The translations under genes and the position numbers were made by a program. Below are positions 20,850 to 32,583 of a stretch of DNA of 64,000 bases, piece after piece. Numbering within the stretch: position 1 is the first letter of the stretch; every line of letters starts with the position of its first letter. Location of the stretch: NCBI GenBank assembly GCA_032871835.1, contig CM065300.1, positions 114,201,088 to 114,265,087 of the forward strand, written 5' to 3'. Under the pieces are notes generated by a model. The model was not told where the DNA came from and searched no databases. It was given only the letters and a program-made list of their open reading frames with translations. This DNA comes from Dipteronia dyeriana (lineage: Eukaryota > Streptophyta > Magnoliopsida > Sapindales > Sapindaceae).

Positions 20850-22060
20850 TAAGAGGAAAGTCTATGTAAACGTCAATCCTATGTGTCTAGATGTAGGGTC
20901 TCAACTTCCTTGCTGCTGTCACTAATGCCAGCACCATTTGCTCAGCTGCTGAGTACCTTGTTTTTGCTGGTAATAGAGCATTACTAGTATAATACACCGG
21001 TTTCTGCACCCTTCATCTAACCTGACTAATACTGAGCCCGTGGCCACCAACGTGACTGATAGGTATTGGTATAACAATTCCCCGACCAGGGGCTTTGAAG
21101 AAATTGGGGCCTTGCCCATATATTCTTTGATCCTTTAGAAAGCCTCATAACACTCCTCGGTCCATTCGTCCATTTTTCCTTTCCTTATGGCTTTGAAGAA
21201 TGGTAAGCAATTGTTTGTGAATTTGCTGATGAACCGGTTCAATGAGGCCAAACAACCGGTTAACTTCTAGATGTCTTTCAAGGTGATGGGTGACCTCATA
21301 TCCTTCAGTGCCTTTATCTTTTCAAGATTAACCTTGATTCCCCTTTGATTAACTTGGAAACCAAAGAACTTTCTCAAAGGCACCCTGAAGACACACTTTT
21401 TCTAATTGAGCTTCATCTCATATCCTCTTTGCACTTCAAATGTTTCCCTCAAGTTTGCCACATGCTTTTCCACTGTGATGCTCTTCGTTAGCATTTCACC
21501 CACAGACACATCTATGTTTCTGCTGATCTGTTGAGCAAACATCTTGTTTAGCAATCCTTGATAAGTTGTTCCGGTATTTTTGAGACCAAAGGGCATCACT
21601 TTATAATAGTAGAGGCCTTATTTAGTTTTGAAGGCAGTTTTGTCTTCATCCGGCTCAAACTTCTTGATCTGGTTATAACCAAAGTAAGCATCCATGAAAC
21701 TGAGTTGCTCATGTCCCGTAGTTGCATCGACCAACAGATCTATTCTGGGTAAAGGAAACCTATCCTTCGGGCATGCCTTGTTCAAATCCATGAAAGTTAT
21801 GTACATTCTCCATTGTTCGTTATTTTTCTTTACCAACAAAACATTAGAGACCCACTTTGGGTATGGCGCCTCTCTGAACGACCCTGTTGCTAAGAGTTTC
21901 TTAACCTCAACCTTGATTGCCTTATTTTTTTCTTGGTTGAATCGCCTCCTCTTCTGAATGACCGGCTTGTGGTCAGGGTCGACTACTAGATAATGAGATA
22001 TTACTATAGCGTCTATCCCTGACATATCTTCATGTTTCCAAACAAACACATTTTTGAATT
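20850..22060 (-). pseudogene. Tat reverse transcriptase and first RNase H (active site mutated)
   Basis: Starts near 22049 with a FVWKHEDMSGID segment, then VKKLLATGSFREAPYPKWV, DLNKACPKDRFPLPRID and MDAYFGYNQI: the usual gypsy RT fingers and palm. After a stop near 21615 it continues with MMPFGLKNTGTTYQ (21599). The catalytic box, normally Y-x-D-D, reads SVGE at 21506-21495. First RNase H remnants follow to about 20870. Loss of both catalytic aspartates means no RT activity even without the stops. Confidence 0.87.
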
Positions 22061-22276
22061 ATTGTAACAAGATATTCAAATTTCTCTAGGCCTGGTTAAA
22101 CAATTGAGCTCCCAACTTGACCATTTGGTCGAGACTATTTTCATTAAGCACAACCTCAAGGGTCGACCCTTCTACCTTATCTTTCCCAACTCCAGGAATG
22201 TCTCCCTTAAACTTAGTTGGTATTTCGGCTCGAGCTTCTTTCTCATCAACCTTAGGGTAGTCCTCTTCCAGCTATT

Positions 22277-22830
22277 TTACTTGCAACACATCTGGCTCTG
22301 TTTTTCCCTATATACTGCCAAGTTAGCTTTCCTTGCCCATTCTTGGGAGCTCATCATAATGCCTATTCTTGCTTCGATCAGAAACTTAACCCTCAGGAAA
22401 TCGTTTGTTGTGACAACTTTTATCTTGTTTAGGAAAGGCCTTCCCAACAAGGCATTATAGAGCCAATTTTCTATGTCTACCACTACGAAGTCGAGGAGTA
22501 CAGTTTGTTGGTGTTGGTAAGTTCCAATCTCAACTGTCAATTTAACTGTCCCTAAAGGCCTCACTTTTGTTCCATCGAATCCTCTGAGTGGGATCGTCAG
22601 TGGCTATAAAACTTTTCTCCTTAACCCAACTGATCGAATATTCTAACACTTTAGATGCCAGTTGAGCTCCCGTTGTCGATCAACACTCTTCTTACTTTCC
22701 TGTGATCAATGCAGATTGACACCACTATTGCATCATTCGGCCTGACTTCGATCCCGTGTATATCGGCTTCAGAAAACACGATCGGGCCCTAGCCTTGATC
22801 GTTTTTTTCCAGTCAGGACTGATTGATTTC
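22277..22830 (-). pseudogene. Tat protease region
   Basis: The gypsy-type aspartic protease flank is recognised from LGTVKLTVEIGTYQHQQ, FVVVDIENWLYNALLGRPFL and KVVTTNDFLRVKF (22564-22350), in family order. The expected active-site D-S/T-G segment should lie near 22690-22640, where the frame is interrupted. It precedes RT in the same strand and order as in Tat elements. Confidence 0.75.
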
Positions 22831-24500
22831 ACCTACATGGTTCTTTTGCCATTATTGCCTCACCGACTTCATTCAGTCTTTCTCTGTTGCTCTTTCTGGT
22901 GCAGGGCCATCTGAAGATTGTGTTGATGGCTTCCCCAACTGAACTTTTCATAGGATTATTTCTCTTGTCTTGGTCATCCTTCTGAGGGTCTCTCAAATGT
23001 TTATTGTTGCCCTTCAAGACCACATCTTTCAAATGTCCTTATCTAATCAATTTCTCGATGTAATCTCTTAGTTGGTAGCATTCCAAGGTCTCGTGATCGT
23101 TTTCTCTGTGGAATTGGCAATACTTGGTGGTATTTCTTCTTGCAAAATTGGATTGTTTATGTGGTTTCTTGAACTGGTTTTTATCCTCTATCACAACCAG
23201 GACTTCCTCTTGATTTTTGGCCAGGGGAGTGTAATTGGTGTACTTCCTCCTGAAGGACTTGCTACCTCTTTGGTCATCCTCTTTGCTACCTTTCTTGCCT
23301 TTGCCTGAATTTTTGTTCTTTTGGTCCCATTTCTGGCTCCCCTTCGAACTACTATCTTTAGGCTTTTGGCCTTTTTTTGGTCGGCCCCAATGAATGAATT
23401 CTCTCTCGAGGGCTATTTGCTCTTCCTCCATTATCACATATCTACCCACTTCGTCCACCAAGTGCGCACGTAAGTGGTCGATCTCTTTTGCCTTAAGTCA
23501 AGCGACAGTTGAATATGTTGCATACTGTTAACAAAGGTCGAAACTGTTGCATAATCGATGGGATTCTGCACCTCCGATACCTCTTGGGAGAATTTGTTCA
23601 AATAGTCCTTTAATTTCTCATCCTTTCTTTGCTTCAAAGTCAAAAGGACGGATATCGACTTCCTCCTCTGAATGTTTCCCATGAACCACCTGGTGAAGGC
23701 TTGTATAAGTTCTTCGAAGTTCCTAATTTATCCACTGGTAAGGCCGTTAAACCATCTGAACCCTTGATCCCTCAATGTCTGAGGGAACATCCTGCACATG
23801 AATGAGTCATCGTAATCATACTGCGCTATCACACTTTGCTATCTCCTGACATGTTCTTGAGGGTCGGTGTTGGCCTTGAACTGTTCTGTATGTGTTATCC
23901 TGAGTTTTTTTGAAAAGTGGGATTATCGTATCGGGTCAGCGAATGGATTGCCATAGTTGCCAATTAACAGGTTTCCAGGACCCTGCCTTTGCTCTGAAGC
24001 CTCTATCCATTGTAACAAAACCTCTCGCTCATCATCTGGCTCCTCGTGTTCATCAAACTTCTGATAGATTGTGAGCCTATAAGGGTTCCTAGGTATCCGT
24101 CTTGTGACTTGGGCATCACAAATGTTATATTTGATTGTAGGGGGTTGTCTACCGACGCCGTCTAGGTGGCGCTTTCTCATCAGTCAAAGCTAATCGAGAT
24201 CTCATTCTATGACCATCGTACCTGCCTTCTCGGGTGTATCCGATCTCCCTCCATCATACCTTCCAGCATCCTCTTACAGGTTGGACTCCATGTGCTCCCT
24301 CCCTCGATGTTTCGCTTTGTCCTTACTAACTTGACGGGGTACGCCAGAGGTCAGACCTTCAATCTCGAAATGCACATTGGGGTCCTGGGCCACCACGCGG
24401 GGTATGAATGTCATGTAGGGATTGACTTTTGTTTCTACTGTTCACCATGCTACTATCACACAAATTCCTTGAGGTTGGTTCTAGTAATTCTGCGAAATCG
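22831..24500 (-). pseudogene. Tat gag (broken)
   Basis: Minus-strand Gag in pieces: an N-terminal arginine-rich part (24180-23923), then the capsid segment VLLTLKQRKDEKLKDYLNKF (about 23650-23590), a lysine-rich linker, and a zinc-knuckle-like motif YCQFHRENDHETLECYQL (about 23110-23060; C-x2-H-x5-H-x4-C pattern) followed by RDYIEKLIR. This FHR-x-H-x2-T-x2-C form is common in Tat Gag. Stops and frameshifts separate the parts. Confidence 0.8.
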
Positions 24501-24530
24501 AATTGCACTCAAAAAATGTCACCCCTTCAT

Positions 24531-24542
24531 TCTAGCGCCAAT
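24531..24542 (-). promoter_or_regulatory. Tat primer binding site
   Basis: On the minus strand ATTGGCGCTAGA directly follows the 5' LTR end (CATCAACA). The plus-strand Tat copy has ATTGGTGCTAAA at the same position (42510). Confidence 0.75.
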
Positions 24543-25345
24543 TGTTGATGGTGATTTTTAGGATTACGTAAGCAGATCACAAACTAACGAGTTATAGCAA
24601 GTTGCTAACAATGCTATAAGTAGAAAAGAGAAAAAGAGCATGCAAACATAGATTTTATGTGGTAAAACCCCAGATTGGGGAAACGTCCACGGCTGTCGGT
24701 GATGGCTTGAAACAGAATCCATTATAGTAAAAATAGTTACACATTCAAACTCTATCACTCTCTCGTACAATCTATTTTGCAACCCTTACAATATTTTTTT
24801 AGGGTCTATTTATATATACATAGAATCTTAATTCATGGTATATAAGTAAGTAAAGTTGTTGAGATTTAATGAGACTCTGATTTGTTGGAGTTGTGTTTAT
24901 CTTCTTTCCTGTTCTGTATTTATAGAGTATTAAACACAAAAGATCTCTGGTACAATTTAGACTCTGATATCTTTGAAGAAGTTTGTTTCCCTATCAGAGT
25001 ATGCTTTGAGACACCTTTTTTGAGTAAGATTCTTTCTTTGCGTATTTGAATTGTGGTTGTATTGAATTCAATGTTGTCAACGTATCACTCAACCGAACAT
25101 CATCCAAACCCGACCAAACCTCATTTACCCCAACCGGCTTAGTGATCCGACCAAATTGCCTTTAGCTGATCAATATAATTACCTTAATTGAGTTATTTTC
25201 ACCTGACCATCTGGGTAACCCTGACCAGATATTGTGGAGTCATTTTGGTCAACTTAGGTTGGTTTAGTCTCGTTGACCTTTATTGACGTGGCGGAATCTC
25301 GACGATTATGCTGACCTGATATCCTTTCAGATTTTACTATTAACA
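24543..25345 (-). repeat. Tat 5' LTR
   Basis: 803 bp; minus-strand ends are TGTTAATAG and CATCAACA. It aligns in reverse with the 793-bp LTR at 41717-42509 (shared CAAATACG, TCTTACTCAAA and GATA-CCAGAGTC-type blocks). Flanking base pairs at 25346-25350 are ATATG; the partner copy is outside the window. Confidence 0.85.
24805..24818 (-). promoter_or_regulatory. Candidate TATA box of the Tat LTR
   Basis: Minus strand reads TATATATAAATAGA inside the LTR; the related LTR at 42269-42276 has TATAAATA at a comparable place. Core promoter by position only. Confidence 0.45.
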
Positions 25346-28300
25346 ATATGATTAAGGGTTGTGGAAAGAATATAAAAGTGAAAATATGTATAAAATTTGT
25401 GAGGATAGTTTAAGGAAGTATAAAACTGATATGATGCAATGCAATGCAATGTTTTTTTTTTTTTGTTAAAGTGAAAAAAAAAAATCTTTCTTATAGTCCA
25501 GTGATTTTATGGGTTATTTAAGTGATAAAATCAAACAAAATAAATCAGAATAATTTGATGTCAGTGTTAAGTGCAAAAATAAACAAGCTCTTGACTGTGT
25601 ATAACTGTATTCGTTAGATCCACAGGATTTTGAAATTCATTAAAGTCGATACTTTTTTTTTTCAAATTTGTATTAGTTGCATCCCACTTAGGTTACTGTA
25701 TTAGTTGCATCCCACTTAGGTTTCCAATCTCAACGGGCAAAAGCTCTTCTAATAAGACAAGAGAAAAGTCATGTCTCAAAGTGATATTTAACATAACAAT
25801 AACAATACCATACTTAATTTCAACTATTAATTAAATTAATTGAAATTTGATTAGAGAAACAAAATTAAACATATCCATAATATATATGGTTTTAATTTGT
25901 TCATGTAGATGTGACCTTCAAAATGCCGTTGTTATTTATTTATTTTTGATAATAATGACTATTAGTATATGGTCAAGAAATATTTTTTGTGGGCATGGTA
26001 GAGTTTGCAATGAAGAGGATTGACTAGACTACCAACTGAGGCAATTGAATTTTACATGTCTAAAATGGTCAATTTTTTGACTCAATTTAAGACCCCACCT
26101 AAGTAAAAGTCTAGAAGCAAAAACAAAAGAGCAAAACAGATTAATGTCTAAAATTGGTCAATTTTTTTGACTCAATTATAGTGACTTTGTGAAAAGTGTT
26201 TTTTATTTGGTAAATATGAAAAGTGATTCAAAATTATGAGAAAAATTCGTTTATAAAATAGTAAAGTTTATATTAATTGTTATTAGAAGAATAAAATTAT
26301 TATGTATTTAAATAAAATTTTAAATCAACTATATTATCTATATTTTTTTATTTCTTTCAAACACGCTTTAGATTTTGTATTTATTTATCAATATTATATG
26401 TTATTTCTTCTCAAAAAAATATGTTAGATATTCTTCAATTTCATTGAATATCTATATTTTTTTTTGAAGTATCATTTAATATATATCTACTTCCACATCA
26501 ATTGAGACATGACACAAATCTTGTATCCCTACAACTCTCTTAAACAGAAAGTCGTTCTCCAATAAAAAAATAAAAATGGATTTTTAACGAAAAATAAATA
26601 ACGAAAAATGGAGTTTGATTTTGAAAAAAAACAAGAAGAAAAAAGAAGTTGAGAAGAGAAAGAATAGTAAAAGAATTACATGTAACAACAAAATTTGAAA
26701 TAATAATAAAGTGTAGTAAATAACATAATAGTAGTCTTACAAAAATCCAATACTATATATTATTAAAGAAACGATATTTTTGGTATTAAGTGAGGTTTAT
26801 TTATAAATTAGAGTTTTTTTTTTAAATTTTGATATGTGTGATTACAAAATGGGTGTAGATACAGTTTTTAAGAGGTGTCATTATCACCACTCTAGTTAGG
26901 TGTATGACGCAGTGGAAACACAAAAGAAAATAGACCGACGTCTATATTCTATGAAAATCAGAAAATAAAGAGAATACTCTGAATTTTTATGCAATCTAAA
27001 AGTTGCTGAGCCTTTCGGCTTAAAAGAATATTTAAAGAGATTAAAGCCTAACCCGAATCCTTGTTGGACAAGAAACAAGATTACATAGCAAAGTTACAAA
27101 AAATAGCAAAAATTGTCAAAAATAGTGAAATCACAAAAAATGTGGAAATAAAATATACTAACGACCATAAAAAAAACAAGAATTGACGATATACAATTCT
27201 GACTTGTCAAAGTCAATTTATGATTAAAAAGGAAAGTTTCCAAAAATGGAAAAACTGTAATTTCAGGGCCTAAATGATGTAATTTGGTCAAAAAATGACA
27301 TGCCTCCCTGCCAAAGGCTGTGAATTGAAAATGTCTCGTCGATTCACATCACGTGACATCACTTAGCCTTGAATTTAAGATAATCCTTCAAAACCATATG
27401 CGAGTCAGTTACCTATTATATTTCACCGTATGACTAAAGTCTTACATTGGTTAAACATTGGTATATAAGTATGTACACTACCTCTATTGCTAGGAGGCCT
27501 TGGGGTTTCTTAATAATAAATCAGAGTAGACTTAACTCTAAAACAAACAATATCATACGAATATGAAAAATATTGATTCTATATTCTCACGATTTGAGGT
27601 ACACACCGCATAAATTATAAATTAAGTGGTTGTACTATTAATATTTTTTACATACTAAAATTAATAAGTTATATAAAAGTTTGGTGACTGCCCACTAAGA
27701 AGACAAAAATTCAAAGCTCAATGCTCAGTTTCCAAAAGTTCAAAAAAAAAAAAATTCCCAAGTATATTCGGATATTACCATACACTAATAGCGATTGGAA
27801 TCTAAGATCGAAACCAAATTATGATAATTTATCTTTTGGATCAAAAATAGGATTTTTCCTGTAAAAGTAAACCTCATCGTTCACAAAACCCAAATAAGTG
27901 ACATTGTTACTTAGGTGAGATGACGAATTCCGAAACGACAAGTTTGTTGACTTAAAAAAAAAACAAAAAAAATACCGAATCAAAAATTGATCTTAACTTA
28001 TTTATAGAGATGAGACCGACCAATATACTCGCCGTTTAGATCCTTTGATGATATGAATTTTTTTCTAACATTTTTAAAGTATATAATTGATTATTGATAA
28101 ATTGGTTGTGAAAACCAATCACACCTTAATCATCAATTCATTGTAATGTTTATGTATAATAAAATTAGATGAAGTCAGTAAAAATATCAGATCAGTAGAA
28201 AATCCAAGTTTCATAGAAGTATAATAGAATCAAAAATTGAGAACCACATTTTAGTTGATTTTAAAATGAGATTGGTTCCTAAACATCCAAATGCTTTTCA

Positions 28301-28489
28301 AATTTAATTATGAGTGGTTCATAGATTTTAATGCTACCGTATCCACGTGTGTATAGTAGCCAAACTTTAGAAGTAATGGAGATCTATCAGATTCCGGATT
28401 TATGAAAATCTGTCGAGACTCGTAGATATTGAATATTTACTAACATGTCGTTGATTTTTTTTACCTGCAACAAAGCAGGGAGAAATAAC
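25346..28489. other. AT-rich intergenic DNA with decayed repeats
   Basis: No gene is supported. It has a 24-base direct repeat starting TATTAGTTGCATCCCACTTA at 25671 and 25699, a second pair around TGGTCAATTTTTTGACTCAA (about 26068 and 26155), and (GCAAT)3 at about 25434. A possible minus-strand copia-like LTR end (GACGCAGTGGAAAC) lies near 26905. A promoter-like repeat (TTACATTGG then TATATAAG) lies near 27440-27475. Confidence 0.5.
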
Positions 28490-28960
28490 TGGGGATTGAG
28501 CCTAGAAAGCAAACAGAACAAACAAACACCAACAACGACACTTGACACAATTGGGAACTTGCTCCGTCCAAAACCGATCTTCTTCAATCACCAAACCATA
28601 CTTGGCCAAGTCATGAGCAACCTGATTCGCCATTTTGTATGTGTCCAGAACCACCACACCATTCATCTCTTTCAGCATAGCACCAATGCTCTTGAGGATC
28701 ACTCCCCCATTAGAGTCACCAAAATTTCCTTCCAAGATTTTTCTCACCACCATCTTGGCATTAGTTTCAATACAATCCTTCCAAAATCGAATGCCTTTAT
28801 AAATGGCCAAGGCCTTAGCAGTAGGACTATCATCTGCGATGAAGTGGCCATAATCCCGACCAACAACTTATTCACGGTTAACTTTAAGCAAACCCATCCC
28901 TATCCCTGGAGGTCTCTAACTAGTATCCCTAACATTCCGCTGATTTTGTTTTTCAAAATG
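28490..28960 (-). pseudogene. RNase H-domain (RVT_3-like) relic
   Basis: Minus-strand translation includes ALAIYKGIRFWKDCIETNAKMVV, then LKSIGAMLKEMNGVVVL, ANQVAHDLAKYGL and a VPNCVK end. This is the C-terminal half of the RNase H type-1 domain common in plant non-LTR retrotransposon-derived proteins (A-x-Y-x-G and N-x-V-A-H-x-L-A motifs). The upstream part (28810-28960) is in another frame and broken; no RT is attached. Either a LINE fragment or a decayed gene. Confidence 0.6.
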
Positions 28961-29485
28961 TAGTGAAGGTACATCTTACTAACCATTTTATTACTAAAAA
29001 TGAAACAATATAATTATTGATTTGTTTTTATTTCTATTTATGAGTTAAACCGTAAAAAATACTTTCTTTAAAGTCTATATATATAAAAAAAAAAAGCCTA
29101 CCCAGAGAGATCAAAGCTGCGGTTCCACTTGCTTTTTTAATAGAAAGAAACACCCATTTTAATCCATAATTATTAAAATGGATTGTTATAATAATAAAGA
29201 AACATCATAACAGAGAAGATAAAATTTAAATTAAAAAACCAATAAAACCCCAATAATGGGAAATTAAAAATTAATTAAAAAACATAATAAAAAAAAGTTC
29301 TTGGGATTTGGTCCAACTTGGATTTTTGCTGTTGTTAGCTTTTTAGGCTTATAGCCACACAAAGTGTACCGAAATACGACGTCGTGTAGATGTCTTATTA
29401 TCGTAGACTTTGGACGTGTCCCACCGTCCCACCTTGGTTTTCAACTTTAAAAGTCCTCTGTTTTAAAAGTCAGTCAGCGCCGTTA
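28961..29485. other. 3' flank of the bHLH gene
   Basis: AT-rich to about 29290, then more balanced. It should contain the 3' untranslated region and polyadenylation site of the minus-strand bHLH gene, but I cannot place the cleavage site. No other gene seen. Confidence 0.4.
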
Positions 29486-32423
29486 TCACGGTTTGGAAAC
29501 GGAGGCAGCGTCTTTAACGGACCCGTCAGTGACGCCGTTACCCATGGTAGCTGATTGAACGGTCAAGACCGACATGCTGGGAGAGGACGGCCCATCACCG
29601 TTGGATTGCATCAACAACGGGTTGTTGTTGCTGTTCATCAGAGGGTTCCTTGAGTGACATGTGGCAGAAGATATCGCCGTGGCAAGAGAAATTGGCATCA
29701 GACAGAGACCCTTGCCTTGCAAATATTGCATGGCGGAGCCCATGTCCTCCTCCATCAACTTCGCCACCTGGTGCTCGGTCACGGTCAGACTGTCGTTCAT
29801 GGACGCCGATTGTGTGCCGTTAGAGTTCCGTCCACTGTTGGCGGTGGCCTGAATACAATCACCACCACCACCTCCCTATTAATGATAACAATAAAAAAAT
29901 AAATAATTAGCACCAAACGTATAGATAAAATTTAATAAAATATGTGGGTTGAGTTATGTTACAATATATGATCGGTATAGTTAAATAAGTGATTGAGCTT
30001 CAATCTAACCGTTCAAATAAATGAAAATTTTAAAAAATAAAACAAGATTATGAAAAGTGGTAAACAGCTCCCTTATAATATTTTACATCTTTAAAGTGAT
30101 ATGCATTTGGATAAGTAAGCACGCGTGCTTCTTTAGGGTTGTCGTTTTGTGGTGATTGAGGGGCGGATTTGGGAACTTTTGGTTGGGTGGGGTGGGTGAG
30201 TGAGTGTCACTTTTCAGTAGTCTTTCAACATGTAATTCTGTGTCATTCTTTTGTTTCTTGTTTTGGTAATAATAGACTACATCATCAATATACCATATAC
30301 ATGATGTCTTTTTTATTTTTTTTTGTGCAGGGTAATAATTTATTTAGTGATATTTTTTCCATTCAAAATTTCTAACATAATATACGTGGGAGATCATGGA
30401 TGGTCATATAATTAATCAAATATCCCCTGCTCATGATATTCGAATTTAAATCCACTCGATCGATTTCATTTGAAAATGATTAATGTAAATAAATTGGATT
30501 AAAATTAATCTACTCTAAATTATTAACACTAGATTGTTTCTTGGTTGTTGTTACCTCAGAAGACATATCAGCAACAAGTGGAGCACCAGCACCTCCTAAT
30601 CTACTCATACTCAGAACCTGTACAATACCAAACCAACAAGAAAACCTTTTAATTAATTAACCATATCTCCAAACAAAATGTCAACCAAAGAATGGATTAT
30701 GGAATCATACCGGTTCCTTTTTCTAAAATATTTTATTAAATTAAATAATCTGACAAAAAAGAAAGTGAGGGAGAGAGAACCTTCACTTGCAGCTGGAGGA
30801 ATTTCACATAGTCAATGATCTCATCTAGCATTGAAGCCTTGTCTGTCTGTCAGTCATTAGCCCATTAATTACGTGTTAATTATTTAATCAATAACAGCTT
30901 AAATTATCCACCTAAAATAAAATAAATTATTCAACATATAAATATAAATATTTATATATAATGGTAAACTTAATAATAATAGAGTAGTACAATTCTGGAC
31001 CTAACTTTACCTTAAAACTTAAAAAAAAAATAGTTTATATCAATTAAAGAAAAAAAAAATTCAATCAAGTGGAATTATCAATTAAATTTATAGAAACCAG
31101 GTTGATGATATGTGGACACGTGTCCTCACCGAATGTCAGTTAGAGGTAAAGAAATTTTAATTAATTTTGTTCGGCATCCAAAATACTGTTTGATTGATTG
31201 CTATTTGCTTTTATAGTTGATACTTGCATTTTAAAAAACTAACACCAATTCTATAAATTGAATATAAGCATTAATCAATTTAAAATACTGGATTAATATT
31301 GTACCTACATAATTGTGATTTAATTATTGGATTGATGAGTTTATTAATAATTAAACATAAAAAATGGTGATGTACCTTGTTGGCATTAGGAACCAGTTCT
31401 TGCAAAGCTTTCATTCTCTCTGCAATTCTCTCCCTTCTCAACTGGAAAAAATAAAATAAATTAAATTATTTTTATTGGTTTATTTTGGGTTTTGGAAATT
31501 AATTTAAAATGAAATTTTGAGTTAAGAGATGGAAGAAAATATATTATATATTTATATATATGCATACTCTTTCGGCGATGCTATGCGGGTCGGTAGCTTG
31601 CCCTCTTCTGGCCCGGACCCGTTGTCTGGGTTGCGCCGCCGGTGCTCCGCCGTTAGACCCACTTCCCTGCGGCTGTGCCTGTTGGATCACGCCCGTAGCC
31701 GGTTGTGCAGTGAAGCTCTGCGGTTGCTGCATCGAGCCGTGGTGGAATTGTCTAGGCTGGTTTGACCCGGACCCGTGTAAAGACCCGGAAAATCCGTTGT
31801 ATAAAGCTTGAACCGAATTATTATCTCCTCCCTATAACAAGAAAAATTTAATCTTTTTTAAAAAAAAAAGTTTAAGAATTTAGAATTTATTCAAAATTAA
31901 ACATAAAAGAAAAAGAAAAAGAAAATTTAAGTACCTGAAGATTAGTTGGAGACTTAAACGACGACCCATCAACGACATCGTTTTCGACGCCGTTATCGAG
32001 CGTTAACGGCATCCCCATCGCTCCTCTGGCGGCCATCAGGATTTGTTGTTGCTGCTGCATCATCATCTTGGCTGCCGCCGCGGCGGCAGCGGTGGAGGCG
32101 GAGCCGCCGCTGATCTGATGCTGTCTCAACTTGGAAGCTAGAACCATGGAGTCGTCGAATTGTTGGGGCGTCGGCGGCGACTCGTCGGAGAGATCGCGGC
32201 CGTTGAGGTCGACCCAGGGAGACTTGAGGTCGGTCCAGGAGCAGGAAGGGAGGGAGGAGAGCATTTGCTCGAGGAAGTCGTCCTGAGAGGCGGAGACGTT
32301 GGGGTCAAACGGGGCCGCAGCGTGGTGGTGGATCTGCGACTGATCATGGCCGTTGGTGATTTGAGATGGGTTGTTGTTTAATAGAGAGTTGAGTCCCTGC
32401 ATTTCTCTGCTACAAGGCTGCAT
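29486..32423 (-). CDS. bHLH66: bHLH transcription factor, LRL (bHLH66/69/82) group, six exons
   Basis: Exons (minus): 32423-31935, 31831-31568, 31441-31376, 30846-30781, 30617-30555, 29875-29486; all junctions GT-AG and all in phase 0, giving 445 residues. Residues 1-163: acidic and glutamine-rich N-terminus with alanine and polyglutamine runs near 108-128. [11 protein letters not shown] lies early in exon 2. The basic region is [21 protein letters not shown], with His246, Glu250, Arg254 (the G-box-type H-E-R code). The helix-loop-helix ends with the [15 protein letters not shown] zipper. Exon 6 has [18 protein letters not shown] and the [13 protein letters not shown] block typical of this group. 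The family acts in the nucleus; LRL proteins control root-hair and pollen-tube growth in Arabidopsis and Lotus. A second in-frame Met is at residue 8; I chose the first because [11 protein letters not shown] matches relatives. Nothing suggests damage. Exact orthology is not resolved. Confidence 0.95.
29876..30554 (-). other. Intron 5 of the bHLH gene
   Basis: 679 bp, the longest intron, from GTAACAACAACC to an ATTAATAG acceptor. It holds no coding feature; an open frame at 30169-30375 on the plus strand matches nothing I recognise. Confidence 0.85.
30847..31375 (-). other. Intron 3 of the bHLH gene
   Basis: 529 bp, splits the helix-loop-helix between NANK and TDKAS; AT-rich, with GT donor after AACAAG and acceptor GACAG. 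An intron at this point is expected in this bHLH group. No nested gene seen. Confidence 0.85.
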
Positions 32424-32576
32424 ATTTGGGGTTTATTATTCTTCTTCCTCTCCACGAAAACAGAGAGATGGGTTTTAAGAGGAAGCAAGAAAGAGCATTT
32501 TGGATCAAATGTTTTTGGTCGAGTAGTGACAAAGAGAGAGTTATTGTTTGAAGTTCTCTTTACACATTAATGGGTG

Positions 32577-32583
32577 TTAAATA
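32577..32583 (-). promoter_or_regulatory. Candidate TATA box of the bHLH gene
   Basis: Minus strand CTATTTAACA about 155 bases upstream of the start codon, followed by a CT-rich stretch (CTCTCTCTTTGTC) typical of plant 5' leaders. Transcription would start near 32550. Confidence 0.45.

Larger units (their letters stand above)
17533..25345 (-). mobile_element. Tat-lineage Ty3/gypsy retrotransposon (minus strand, left end replaced by copia)
   Basis: On the minus strand the order is LTR (25345-24543), primer site, gag, protease, RT, RNase H, a second archaeal-type RNase H, start of integrase, spacer, then an antisense reading frame up to 17533. Integrase after RT marks Ty3/gypsy. A second RNase H and an antisense ORF between pol and the 3' LTR are Tat-clade features. 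The 3' LTR is missing here because a copia element adjoins at 17532. Pol carries stops, a mutated RT active site and a truncated integrase. Confidence 0.85.

Noticed and set aside
21558..22460. Plus-strand frames across Tat RT and protease
   Set aside because: Shadows of the minus-strand pol; no family similarity.
27443..27470. snRNA gene promoter (upstream sequence element plus TATA)
   Set aside because: Spacing is about 13 bases, too short for plant snRNA promoters, and no snRNA sequence follows.
31529..31811. Cysteine-rich plus-strand frames opposite bHLH exon 2
   Set aside because: Complement of the proline/glutamine/glycine-rich exon; no support for a separate gene.
32160..32381. Plus-strand frame opposite bHLH exon 1
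   Set aside because: Shadow of a GC-rich exon with a well-supported product on the other strand.
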